DNA of 64,000 bases from Thamnaconus septentrionalis (Eukaryota > Chordata > Actinopteri > Tetraodontiformes > Monacanthidae), in assembly GCA_009823395.1 (NCBI GenBank), contig CM020510.1, positions 19,540,273 to 19,604,272 of the forward strand. The letters run 5' to 3'. Below, one piece after another: positions 35,201-46,500 of the stretch. Made by a program: the position numbers and the translations under genes. Position 1 is the stretch's first letter, and each line of letters begins with the position of its first letter. The notes beneath the pieces are model-generated. The model was not told where the DNA came from and searched no databases. It saw only the letters and a program-made list of their open reading frames with translations.

Positions 35201-38200
35201 AATTACTTTATGAAGTAACAATTCCATTACTTTTCTGAAATATTTTGCAAGCTAAAAATATCTTATTATCCACAAAGTGTCTGAAATTTAGAAAAACAAC
35301 CGAAAACAATGACGTTGCAGATTGATGATGCAGCCGTGCATGCAACATCGTCATTGATTTGCGACGACGCACCAAAACAAGCATGGCGGCGGCAAAAGAA
35401 AAAACAGCGATTATGTTTGGAGCTTGAAATACAAACATTCTGAGTTCATCTCGTTTAAATCTAAGAATCTTGTGGTTCGTTGTAGGTTATGTGTAGGAAA
35501 CAAGACATTCACAACTGTTGCTTATTTCCCTAAAGTAATTAGTGATTGATTACTTATGAAACAAAGTAGTTAAAGAAGCAATTGAATTACTTTTTAAAGG
35601 CGTAATCAGTAGTTGGATTACTTCCTTCATGGAGTAATCCCAACAACACTGATAGTGAGCGGCGCCTTATCCACTTCGCCGTTATCTACAGTTGTTTGAC
35701 GTGTTCTGGTTTCCACCACAGAGGATGAGCTGAAGGAGAAGCAGCGCCAGGAGCAGCTAATAGAGCGCAGGACCTCCGATGTGAAATACACGCCGACAGA
35801 GCCCATCAACAATGTTCCCAAGACAGAGGAGCGTTGCGGCGAGGGCCGCCCGGCCCCCCTCTCCCCTCCCCCACATCCCCTGTCCATGCCCATCACGGTG
35901 ATACCCATCCCCGTGCTCACCGCCAGCCTCGCGGGCTCACCCAGCCTGTCCGGCGGCGCCCTCTCCCCTCCGGCCGCTCCGCCGCCGCCGCCGCCCGCCG
36001 CGCTCCCCAGCACGGACCCGAGCAGCCGAGCTCCGCCGCCGCCGCCGCCGCCAAAAGCAGCCGATGCCCAACCAGCCCTCCGCTCAGCCGCTGCCGCCGC
36101 CGCCGCCGCTCGTCGCCCAAACAAACGGCTCCAAACCCCAGCACGCGGCCCAGCGCTATTCAGGCTCCATGGTCTCCTCCTCGCCGCCACGGCCGCAGAG
36201 CATCCTGCCCCAGCAGGCTCCCCAGCAGCACAGTCCTGTCCGCCGGGGGAGTCCCCCCGCGGACAGCCTTCACTTCGATAGCAAGAAGAGGCCCGGAGGG
36301 TACGTTTGTACTCTGTGGGGGGTTTGTGAATTATATATGAAGTATTTTTTGATTTAAACACCAAACAAAAAACTAGACAGCAGAACTAATAGAAAACAAA
36401 TATTAGTCTGGTAGAACCTGACTGGCACCCCAGATAAAAATAGCGGTGAATAAATCAAACAAAACCTCTAAAACTTAACATAACTAAAATTATAAACCGC
36501 TACGACACGCATCGTTTCTGTTTCTGACTGGAGCAGGGCTGCTTTTAAGTTCTAAACCAGGCGTGGGCAAACTACGGCCCGAACTTGAAGAATGTATATT
36601 AATAGAAAGTGATTAATAAAAAAAAGTTGTGTTTTGTCTATTTCTGCAGTGTTTTTAGGGTCATTTAAAAAGCAAGCTATTTGAATTAATTATCATTATT
36701 TAATTATAAATAAGAGCATATTTTGTTGTAACACTTTTGTTCATTTTCAACTGACATTATTGTGGCCCACCAGTTAAAGTTTGCCCAGCCCGTTCTCAAC
36801 GATTGGTACTGACCATACATGTCTGATTAAATATATGCAGCCCTGATTTTGATGAAATGTTTATAAGTGAAATAGTTTTATATTTGATATGGTACTACAA
36901 TATCAAATAATTGCAAATTTCTCTTGGAGATTAATAAAGTATTCATCTCTCTATCTATCTCTCTATCTATCTATCAATGCTACTTTGCCTGGATATGCAC
37001 AGTGGTCAGTGTGGCCCCCTGCAGAGAACGAACACTCATCTATGCCTGAGATTCTGACTCTTCACTCTGATTTGTGCTCTTGCAGGGCAGGAACAAGAGA
37101 GGTCCACAACAAGCTGGAGAAAAACCGGTAGGTTCAGCCCTCACAGTCTCCACACGCCGCGCGCCTCTTCTCCATTCTACTCTTAAAAGCGCTACTAATG
37201 ACATGTATTAGTTGTGTTAGTTTTCTCAAACTCGGTCCCTCTACCTTCTGTCTGTCTGTCTGTCAGGCGAGCACACCTGAAGGAGTGTTTTGAGACGCTG
37301 AAGAAAAACATCCCGAATGTGGAGGAGAAGAAGACCTCCAATCTGAGTGTGCTAAGAAGTGCGCTAAGATACATCCAGGTGAGCCTCCCAGTCTCATAAT
37401 GTGACGCAGAGCTGGCTTTCTTGACGCTCACATCCAAGAAGGATTTGGCGTGTTGTGTTGTTGCTGCAGCGGCTTGCTGTCAGATTAGGAACACCTATCA
37501 ATCAAGTTCCATTCGTTTTTCTGTTGGGATGAGGTCTTTCTAGGTTCAGTCTAGTTCAGTGTGATCTGTATTTTGCACGTCTGTCCATGCAGCTCAAGAA
37601 TCTAAAGCGCCATCACACTGCCAGAGCTTTGTAAAGCACACAAGGTGAAAGCGAACATTCCAGCCATCATCCTGGGTGTCAGACCCGGACCCGTGTATCT
37701 CGCGCAGATGTTAGTAAATGCTGCAGGCTTGTTTGCACAAGTCTGTTGACAGCTGTGGTTCCGACTGAACAATGGCAACTCCGTTCTTTGGGAGGCGCAG
37801 TGCAACACGAGCCAGACTGAGTGCAGGAGGAGGAGGAGGAGGAGGAGGGGCCTGTGAATAAAACACCGGGCATGCTCCGAATGCAGCACGCGCACTGTTA
37901 CCACTGTAATTATTCTAATTGCAATTTTGGTTTCCAAACCTGTTCCGCTGGCACTCTGGAAAAGTGGAATTTCTTTTTTCCTGTAAACTGATTTGAAATG
38001 ACCTCAATTTTTAAGTAGAATTCAGGTCCACAAGCTTTTCTCTTCCTCCTCTGACTGCCATGGCAGAATTCGGTGCACTTTCCCCCCTCTCGCGGCTCAT
38101 TCTGTGTGTGTGTTTGCTTCACACAGGTTGTAAACAGCTGGTGCAAAGGTCCACCTATGGCCTCTTTACCAGCGGGACTGCGCCGTTAAGTGTGTCACTG

Positions 38201-39130
38201 TTTACTGTGGGTCATTTTCTTCCCTACGCAGTCGGGACTTTTGTATGTCGGAGTTTGCACACCGGTGTCGAGTGATTGTATTAGAATCCGTCAATCTAAA
38301 TGGGCACGTTTGAAATAATCATTTCAATGGGGGCCATATGCGGCCTGTTAAGCTCTTTAATCCAGCTATTTTATGTAAGTCATAAAATAGTTGTATTTCA
38401 TCCATTTTCTCAGTGTTTTAAGAGTGATTTCAATAAAGAGCTAAATACTGCAGGGCTTCAAAGAATCTGATTCTGTTGTAGCGCTTCTCTCTATTGTCAA
38501 TAGACATTAAAACACATGTTTTCTACATATCCCATGATATATTTTTCCTCCTCATGAGGCGGTTCACCAAAGCCATCCGTCTGCCGCTGCTCTGGCTCCC
38601 CCTCTGTCGTATTTCAGAGTCCAGTGTGGCCCCGCCAGCTGAACAGTTTGCCCACGCCTGTCCTATATGATAGTCCTGCACACTCGAAAACCGAGCTATT
38701 ACCTAACAGCGTCAGCGACACGAAGCAGCCTAGTTTGATCCGCGGTGTGATGATCTCCACGTTGTACTTTGAGTTCACTGGGAGTAGCAGCTGGTGTGGT
38801 TTGTTTTTTTTTTTTGTTTTCACCCCTCCCCTCGTGCGCGTGGATACCGAAAGTAGGACAGCGGCGTGGGTGCAGCGCCGCCCCCCCATCGCACCACCCG
38901 CGCGCACACCTTCCCCCGTGTGACGTTCGCCGTGTTGTGTTCAACTGACCCCGACTGGCTCCTCTTTCACGCCGAGTGTGTTTGGAAGGCGAAACACCGA
39001 GCGAGAGCCGCGCGGCTGGCGGCTAGCGGCTAGCGGCTAGCCACAGTCGTGTCTGCTTAATGATGCGTCACGGGGATATATTTGGCACTTTTGTTATTAA
39101 AGCTGAATATCAAAACATCTCAACTCACGC

Positions 39131-39175
<45 letters not shown>

Positions 39176-39682
39176 GGCCCGTGCGAGTGTGCTCATGTGC
39201 CTCTGTTGTTTTGTTGTAAGGGGGGCGGAGCGTCAGCGAGAACTGGCAGTGACGGGAAGCCGAGAGAGAGAGAGAAAAAAAAGAAGGGCTACACGAGCAC
39301 GTGCACGCCCTGACATTTTAACATGGGCAGTGCAGACGCGTGTCCCTGCCTGCGTGCACCCCCCCTCCCCGTCCTCCGCCCCTCCGTCTGTCCTTATTCT
39401 CTCCCCTGCACAAAAACACAGAGTTCAGGAGCGGCTTGAGGCTTTAACATCATCACAGTTCATGGGATTCATCTCACCTGCTCTCTCAGGTGCGAAGCCA
39501 CCAATCAGAGCAGGGCCGTTCAACTTACTGGGCTTGTGTAGGTTTTAATACAATACATTTTTTTTTTTCTTTTTTTGTACTGGCAGTGACTCAGCACACG
39601 TTGCCCTGCTTCCTTTTTAGGAAGTTGTTTGCGAAGTAGTTGCGGTATTGTATTTTCAACCCACGTCTGTATTCTCTCTCTT

Positions 39683-39721
<39 letters not shown>

Positions 39722-42197
39722 CTCTCTCTCTCCCTAGAAAAAACACACTCCATCTGCTTCTCAAAGGATTTTTTCCCCCCTTTCTCCAGCGGAGGGTTGA
39801 ACTACAAGCTAAAGCCGTAAAATAAGCCCTTATGTATTACAGCTCCTCCTCCTCTTCCTCCTCCTCCTCCTCCTCCTCTTCCTCCCCCCACCTCGCCGCC
39901 CTCCCTCCTCCAGCCTGCTCCTGAGCTTTTAAGGCCACATGAGCAACAAGCACATGGCTAGCCGGAGCCGCGTGACGTCACCCCCCCCTTATTCTCCCCC
40001 CCTGCTCTGGCCCCTGCCCAGCGCTGCAACACAGTCTCTGCCTGGCTTAGCTGCCAGCAGCGCTCAGGGAGGGAGGGAGGGAGGGAGGAGAGGAGAGGAG
40101 GGAGGGAACATGGAGTGGTAAACACAAGGCTCAGTTTCCCCCCCACCAACAACACGTCCCCAAACCCCCCCCCCCCCTCAATGCTCGCCTGAAATGTGCT
40201 GTACCACCTGGTTGGGGGAATATCAGTTGTATGAAGATAGATGGAGCAATGGATGGATGGATAGATAGAGAGATAGATAGAGAGATAGATAAATGGACAT
40301 ATGGATAGATAGAGAGATGATAGATAGATAGATAGATAGATAGATATGGACATATGGATTGATAGATAGATGATAGATAGATAGATAGATAGATATATGG
40401 ATAGATCTACTTTATTAATGATTGGCTGGGAAATGACAGCAGGAAGAGGAAGGTCGTCAGTATCCAGTAATGTGTTTAGCACATCATAACCAGGAAGTCA
40501 TTTGCCGGTGTTTGCAGCACTTTGGCCGGTCATTTTATGATCAGTCTCCATTTAAAGGTTTGATGAGGCCTCCGATACGTTGAGGTGATCTGAAGCTGTG
40601 ATATTTCAGTTTTTCTCTCTTGCTCGGGACTGTCGCAAACACTTCACTGGCCGCCCAACAAAAAACGCTGCTTGTCTCCAAGCACGGGGGGGGGCAGGAG
40701 GAGTGGCTGGAGAATCGATCAGCCCGCAGCAGCCACCGGCCCGGCATAAATAGGTCAGTCGTGAGCGGCGGCACCAAAAAGCACCTTTTTTTTTCTCCTC
40801 CGTCGCGCAACCACGTGAAGCCCCGCGCTCGGGCTCCCAGGGCTTCACGGTTACGGCGGCAGGTCATGAGGCGGCGGCGTGACGAGGGCTCGGCAGCGTG
40901 TCTGCAACGTGCCCCCCCCCCCCCATCCTCCCCTCAGCGCGCTGCTGGCCCTTTAAGAAAAGCCAGCTTTGTGGCGTCTGCTGCAGAAGTGAGTCAGTGA
41001 GTACAGCCTGTGTTGCTCTCTAATCCGCCCCCCCCCCGCCCTGCTCTCTGCTCAGCCATGTGCTTGGCACTCGCATTGCTTGGGATGGCGCTGCAGCGCT
41101 GTTTACCCTCCGTGCGTGCGCACACGCACACACACACACACACACACAAATATGCAGCGTGTCCCTGTACCGATCTAGAATTTTTTTCTTGCACGCAGGC
41201 AAGGCTGGGGCGGGGCCAGGAGGCCCCTCCTCCCTCTGTAATAGAGGAGCCATGTGCCGAGGAGCAGAAAGCTACACGGCACCTTGTGTCCTAGCGACCT
41301 GGTGACATGATTAACCGGGTGGTGCAGTCATGTGCCAGCTTTTTGTTTTGTTTTTCATTTCCTTTTGGCGACAAACTTCCCCTATCAGACTGAGCTGCAC
41401 AGAGACGCACACAGCCAGAGAGTCTGGCTTCACTGACTGGAGGTTATTTCATATATGTTTATTTGACTATTGTGAATTATGTGTGAGTGCGTCGCGTCAA
41501 CAGGCCGCCTGTTGATGTGTGTTGAGTGCACGTTTGTTCCTCTCGGTTCAAAGATTTCGACCACATCACACGGCGGTGAGATGTTGGTGTGGCAGGGAGC
41601 GACGGCATTGTGAGGTATAAGGTTTAAAAAGAAGATTGAGGAGTATAATGAAAGTGGCAGGTTAAATATATAAGGTGTAAAAAAGATTGAAAAGGGTTCA
41701 AAAAAAAAAAGTGGCAAGTAAAAAAGTAACAAAGGTGTGAGAAGCGCTAAAAACAATACAACATAATTAATGCAAACGGTAGAATGCATAATACAAAATA
41801 GAACATCATCATAATCATAATAATATGAATAAGTTACCTATTATTTGAACTTAATACATAGTAATAATATCCGAGTGCTATTGGAGACATGAAGTGTGAG
41901 TGATCGTCCTAGAATAGAATTGATTGTTGCAAACAGTGGAGGCTCCCAGGTAGAACTGGGCCAAGGCAGCGTTAGCAGGGCTTGTTGCAGATTGAACACA
42001 CACTTTGGTAACAAATCTTCCCAAAGGAATCCAGGGGGTTTGAAATAAAGTGGGGCACACTGGAGCACAAAGAGCAAATTAAACCTGCCGGAAAAACCAA
42101 GCAGTCGATGGCTGGAAGCGCTGCTCACTGCGTGCTGGTCGTCGTGCTCGCCGTCAGGTCACATGTTCCAGCTGAGCTGCCAGGAATGAGCAGAGCG

Positions 42198-42258
<61 letters not shown>

Positions 42259-43498
42259 GTTCAGTGTGTCTCTGTGTTTGCGGAGCGCTCGGTCTGCCGC
42301 CCGCACGAGAAGGAGGGAGGCAGCGCTGCCTCCTGCAGGCCACGTGTCACATATCTAGCACCAACCCCACACACACACACACACACACACCGTTGGTAGT
42401 TGTACTGGCTCGTCAGCGCAACAGTTATGTGACTCTGAAGCGAGTCTCTGTCGAAACTCCCATCAAAACAAACGCTGCCTTTGACACATGGAAGGGGGGG
42501 GGGCTTTGCAAGGTGTTTCCATGACAACAGAGTTATGGCTGCGCTGCAAGGTTAGCCGCTGATCTCAGGAGACACTTTGTGATTTGGGCATCACGTTTTC
42601 TCGCCCGTCGACGGCCGATCCTGAACTCCCGGGGAGTTTTTTTTTTTGTTTTTTTACAGCAAGTTGGTTTGGTTTGTATCTCAGAAAGCTCCATTTATAA
42701 ATAATCCAAAGGTGTCTCGCTGTACCAAGTTCACCCTCACCTGTGTGTGAGCTCCCCCCTCCCGTCCCCTCCGAGGTGAGAAAAGCTCGTTCTTCTCAAA
42801 CTTGCAGTATTTTTCCACAAAGTAAAGTAAGTGCAAAGACACAGTGGTGGGAATGAGAACTTTATGATGGAGGCAAAGCTCGCTGGTCTCCTGCCAGGTC
42901 AGTGACAGCCTCCCAGCCAGCCAGGCCAGCATCCCGCCCTCCCAGACTGGCTCTCAGCCGCTGCTTCTTTGTCCCACTGAATTGCAGACCGTGCTAAATT
43001 GCTCTGCTTGGCTCAGGAAGATAAATAAAAAAAAGTAACGTCTGAAAATGTCTTTGACAGATTCTAATAAATAAATAATAATAATAAATAAATAAAATAA
43101 TGACACTGACGAATCTTAAGATATCTTTTAAAAATCCTAGAATAAATGCAGTTATTTTTTTCTTTTTTAATTTTTTTTCCCTAATAGATGGTAGATAAAA
43201 ATACAGTTTTTTTTAGTACATCGCTAGTTTGCGCGCACCCAACAGAACAACGGCTCGGTTTTTAAGGTTTCCTCCAATGAACGGGTGCTGAATTGACTTT
43301 GAGCTGGGCAGCTTTCCTCTGTGTATCTGCCCCCCCTGCATTGTCTCGCAACGCTTCCTCGGACAAACACGCACGTAAACAGGACTTCCTCTGGAGGCCA
43401 AACCCCCCCCCCCCCCCATTTCACACAAACACGGAAAGGCTTGGCCCCGAGCTCTGCTAATCCTAGATCAGGCCTGGAGGCAGGCAGGTGCCGCGCAG

Positions 43499-43561
<63 letters not shown>

Positions 43562-46500
43562 AGGCTCCCTCGCTAATCTCTGGCACTTTGGAGGAGCGCA
43601 CGCATGCTGGCCAATCACGCAGTGACATGAACACCCAACCAGGAAGTCCACCTGGGTGAAGGAGGAGGAGGAGGAGGGGGTGGCTTTATGGCCCTGACTC
43701 ATCAGGTCGCTGGTAACCCATTTACCGGCGGGGCAGCTTGAAGCGGGTGCACCTGGGCGTGTCGCTAGCGACGCCGCGGCGCTAATGAAGCTCTGGGCAG
43801 ATGCTACTTGTTTGCCGCGCCGCCGTTTAGCTTTTGCCTTATGTCAGCCGGCAGGTCACGGGGGGGGGCCCTCCTACTTTGTGTACGTGCCGCCAGCTCC
43901 ACCCTCCTCCAGCACCTGTTACGATGCTCCCGCTACACCGAGGGTTTATTTATAAACCGTCTTTTTTTTTTTTTGCCGGCCCGCCGCTCTCCTGGGTGAA
44001 TTTCAAAACGCGCGGAGGCGTCGCGGTCACGTCACGTCACGTCGCCTCCGTGCACCTTCCAGGAATCCGCCGCCCACAAAAAGCAGGCGGGGGATTAACC
44101 AACATGACTAACGCTGTAATCAGCGCGGCCGACACAAAGGGCAGCGCGGGCCGCAAATATGCCTCAGTGTTTCCACGTGGACGCGGTCGAGGGAACGGCG
44201 TCTGAAGTTGAAGCGCCGAGCAGCCGAGCGTTCGCTCGCTGATTCAGCACTGCCGCGTCTTTTTAAACATCACAGGGGTCAAGTTTCTGTTTTAACGCTG
44301 CACGCGGCACATCACCGCTGCACCGGACTCTTGTTTTATTATATATTATATTTTTGTCTATGTCCTTACTTAATATAATACTGGATCTTTTGCGCTGTTG
44401 CTTCTTTTCTTTTGCTGCTGTAATTATGCAAATTTCCCCACCATGGGATAAATAAGGGACTATCACTTAAAAAAAAAAAAGAAGCAGGATTGTATTTCAA
44501 ACTACAGGACCTTTATTGTACTCAAACACCAAGGCAGGCAATGCAGAAACACTGAGAAAGTTTGAAACTGAGAAACTTCCACGAAGATTTTGTGGAAGTT
44601 TCATTCAGGGGTTTTTCTTTTTCTTTTTAGTGATTATTATGTTATTATTGTTATTGTGTTACATTTGCAAAATCAATCAATCAATGAATGAAATAAATGA
44701 ATCCCACCAAGAAGCCTTGAGGTCAATCGCAGGGTGAGGCGCAGAGGACAGGGAAGCTTTGAGCCTTCATGGAGAATCTCCTCCTCCTCCTTCTCCTCCT
44801 CCTCCTCCTCCTCTTCCTCCTGCTGCTGCCTGCACTCAGTCCTCCAGGCCTCTCCCAGATGAACACACAGCAACTCGTCAAAAGTCTCATTGAGCGCCAG
44901 CGAGCCGGCGATGAGCGTGAAGCCCAGTCGCCGCTCCGCTAACGTCGAGAACAAAGGCAAAGCGCCACAGAGTGTCAACAACACGTGGAGACGACTGCGA
45001 GCTAACGGCGGTATCGTCGGGGTTCCGCCAACACAACCTCTGAACTCTTTCCTTTGCGTTGTTTGTGTTTGGCCAGACGCTGAAGCGCAAGGAGAAGGAG
45101 TACGAGCACGACATGGAGCGGCTGGCCAGGGAGAAGATCGCCACGCAGCAGCGGCTGGCCGAGCTCAAGAACGACGTCAGCCAGTGGATGGACGTGATGG
45201 AGGTGGAGCGCCTGCTGCGGCAGACGGTGCAGCCCGAGGAGGACCAGGCCTCCACCTCCACCGCCTCAGGTAGCCGCCCCGTCTGTCAGAAAAGCCCATA
45301 GTTACAGTAATCAGGCCACAGTGGTATTGAAAGCTGTTTTTTTTTTAATAGTTTTTTATTAAAGGTTGTTCCAATTATTTGCAAGATTGATATTCAGATT
45401 ATTTTTGAAGTTGGCTAACTAAAACTAAACTGGACCAATCCCAGCTAAAACGGTGCCGCCTCACAGCAGGCACAGCAGAAGTCAGAACTAATACAGTGAA
45501 CGTCGGAAATTCAGAGAGTTCAGTCGCACAGTTGGGGAATAACCATGCAGAATTTTTCAAAAGTTCTTCCCCTGTGTGCCTTTGTAAAAAAAAAAAACAA
45601 CAACTCTTGAGTTCTCTTATTGTGCTTTGGGATTTTCTTTTGACTACAGTAAATGTTGTTTTAGCTTTTTTTGAAGGACGTGCATTTTAAAGGTCCAGTG
45701 TGTAAAATTTTGAAGGAAGCCCGCCTGACAAACGCGTTTTGTATTTAGGACCCTGCCAGACAACTTCCTGAAAACTGGCCAGCGCAAGATGGCAGCTAGC
45801 TAACAGCAAGACCCCTATTGCTCTATGTATATTCCTTCATATACACAGAGCAATGATATATATATATATATATTATATATATATATGCAATAAAAGTCCT
45901 ATACATGTATAGGACTTTTATTGCATTGCCATTATACACTTTTATTAATGCAATTAAGGGTCTGTTGATCTTTTACCAATATAAAAATCATAAATCAAGG
46001 CAAGTTTGACCCACTGGACCTTTAATTGGGCGTCACCAGTTCACCAGTTCACCAGTTCAGTGGTGGGTGTGTGGCTTGATGTAACGCGCTGGTTGCTCTC
46101 CCTGTGCTGCCGCTGCAGAAGGCGAAGACATGGAGGACGAGCAGGACGACCTCCCCGCGGCGGTGCAGCCGACCGCCTCACCCGCCGTGCCTCACCCCGC
46201 CAAGCCTGAGCTGGAGAAGGTCGCGACCCCGGCGCCGACCCCGGCGCCGCCCCACACCACCACCGCCCGCCGCCTCCTTCATCACGCAGCACATCTCCAT
46301 CCAGCAGCACAAACCCCCCCACGCCCACAGCCAGCCTCAGCTGCATCCGCTGCAGCTCGCCGCCAAGACCCCCGCCGCCTTCCTGCCCGCCCACACCCAG
46401 GTGGTGACCGTGCCCAGCCTGCACCCCACCGTCATCGCCCACGCCCCCGTGTCCCACCCCTCGGTCATCCAGGCCGTCAACCACGTCATCCAGGGGCGGG

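Larger units (their letters stand above)
32321..35721 (+). other. MNT intron 1
   Basis: Holds a CpG-rich block (about 32940-33240, with GATGGCCGCGG, ATTGG and CACGTG; possibly an extra promoter or enhancer), a LINE-derived stretch (33590-33990), AT-rich filler and a complete hAT-type element (35101-35651) ending only 70 bases before exon 2. Confidence 0.65.
36300..37085 (+). other. MNT intron 2
   Basis: Contains a short hAT-type element (36558-36792) and a LINE-like tail with (TCTA)n (about 36905-36976), then the acceptor CTCTTGCAG. Confidence 0.8.
37379..45076 (+). other. MNT intron 4 (7.7 kb)
   Basis: Repeat-rich intron. Contents include a hAT-family element (38328-38660), (TG)n (39131-39174), (TC)n (39676-39732), a CT/CTC-rich run (39841-39900), a GATA-type array (40245-40412), (CA)n (41115-41147), (TC)n (42197-42252), (CA)n (42369-42390), (CA)n (43502-43559) and a LINE tail (44263-44475). 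CpG-rich blocks occur at about 38860-39050, 40670-40990 and 43700-44260. A three-fold GGCTAGC repeat lies at 39014-39042. No nested gene recognised. Confidence 0.7.
45270..46118 (+). other. MNT intron 5
   Basis: Two features: AT-rich filler, and a complete MITE (45690-46023) ending about 95 bases before exon 6. A tandem CACCAGTT repeat (46035-46059) follows the element. Confidence 0.8.

Noticed and set aside
35834..36364. Alternative long frames on both strands of MNT exon 2
   Set aside because: They are Pro/Ala/Arg/Gly-rich shadows of the GCC repeats. Only the frames matching MNT agree with the intron phases.
40245..40412. GATA array as a possible CRISPR-like or structured repeat
   Set aside because: Tetranucleotide microsatellite continuous with a LINE tail, without unique spacers.
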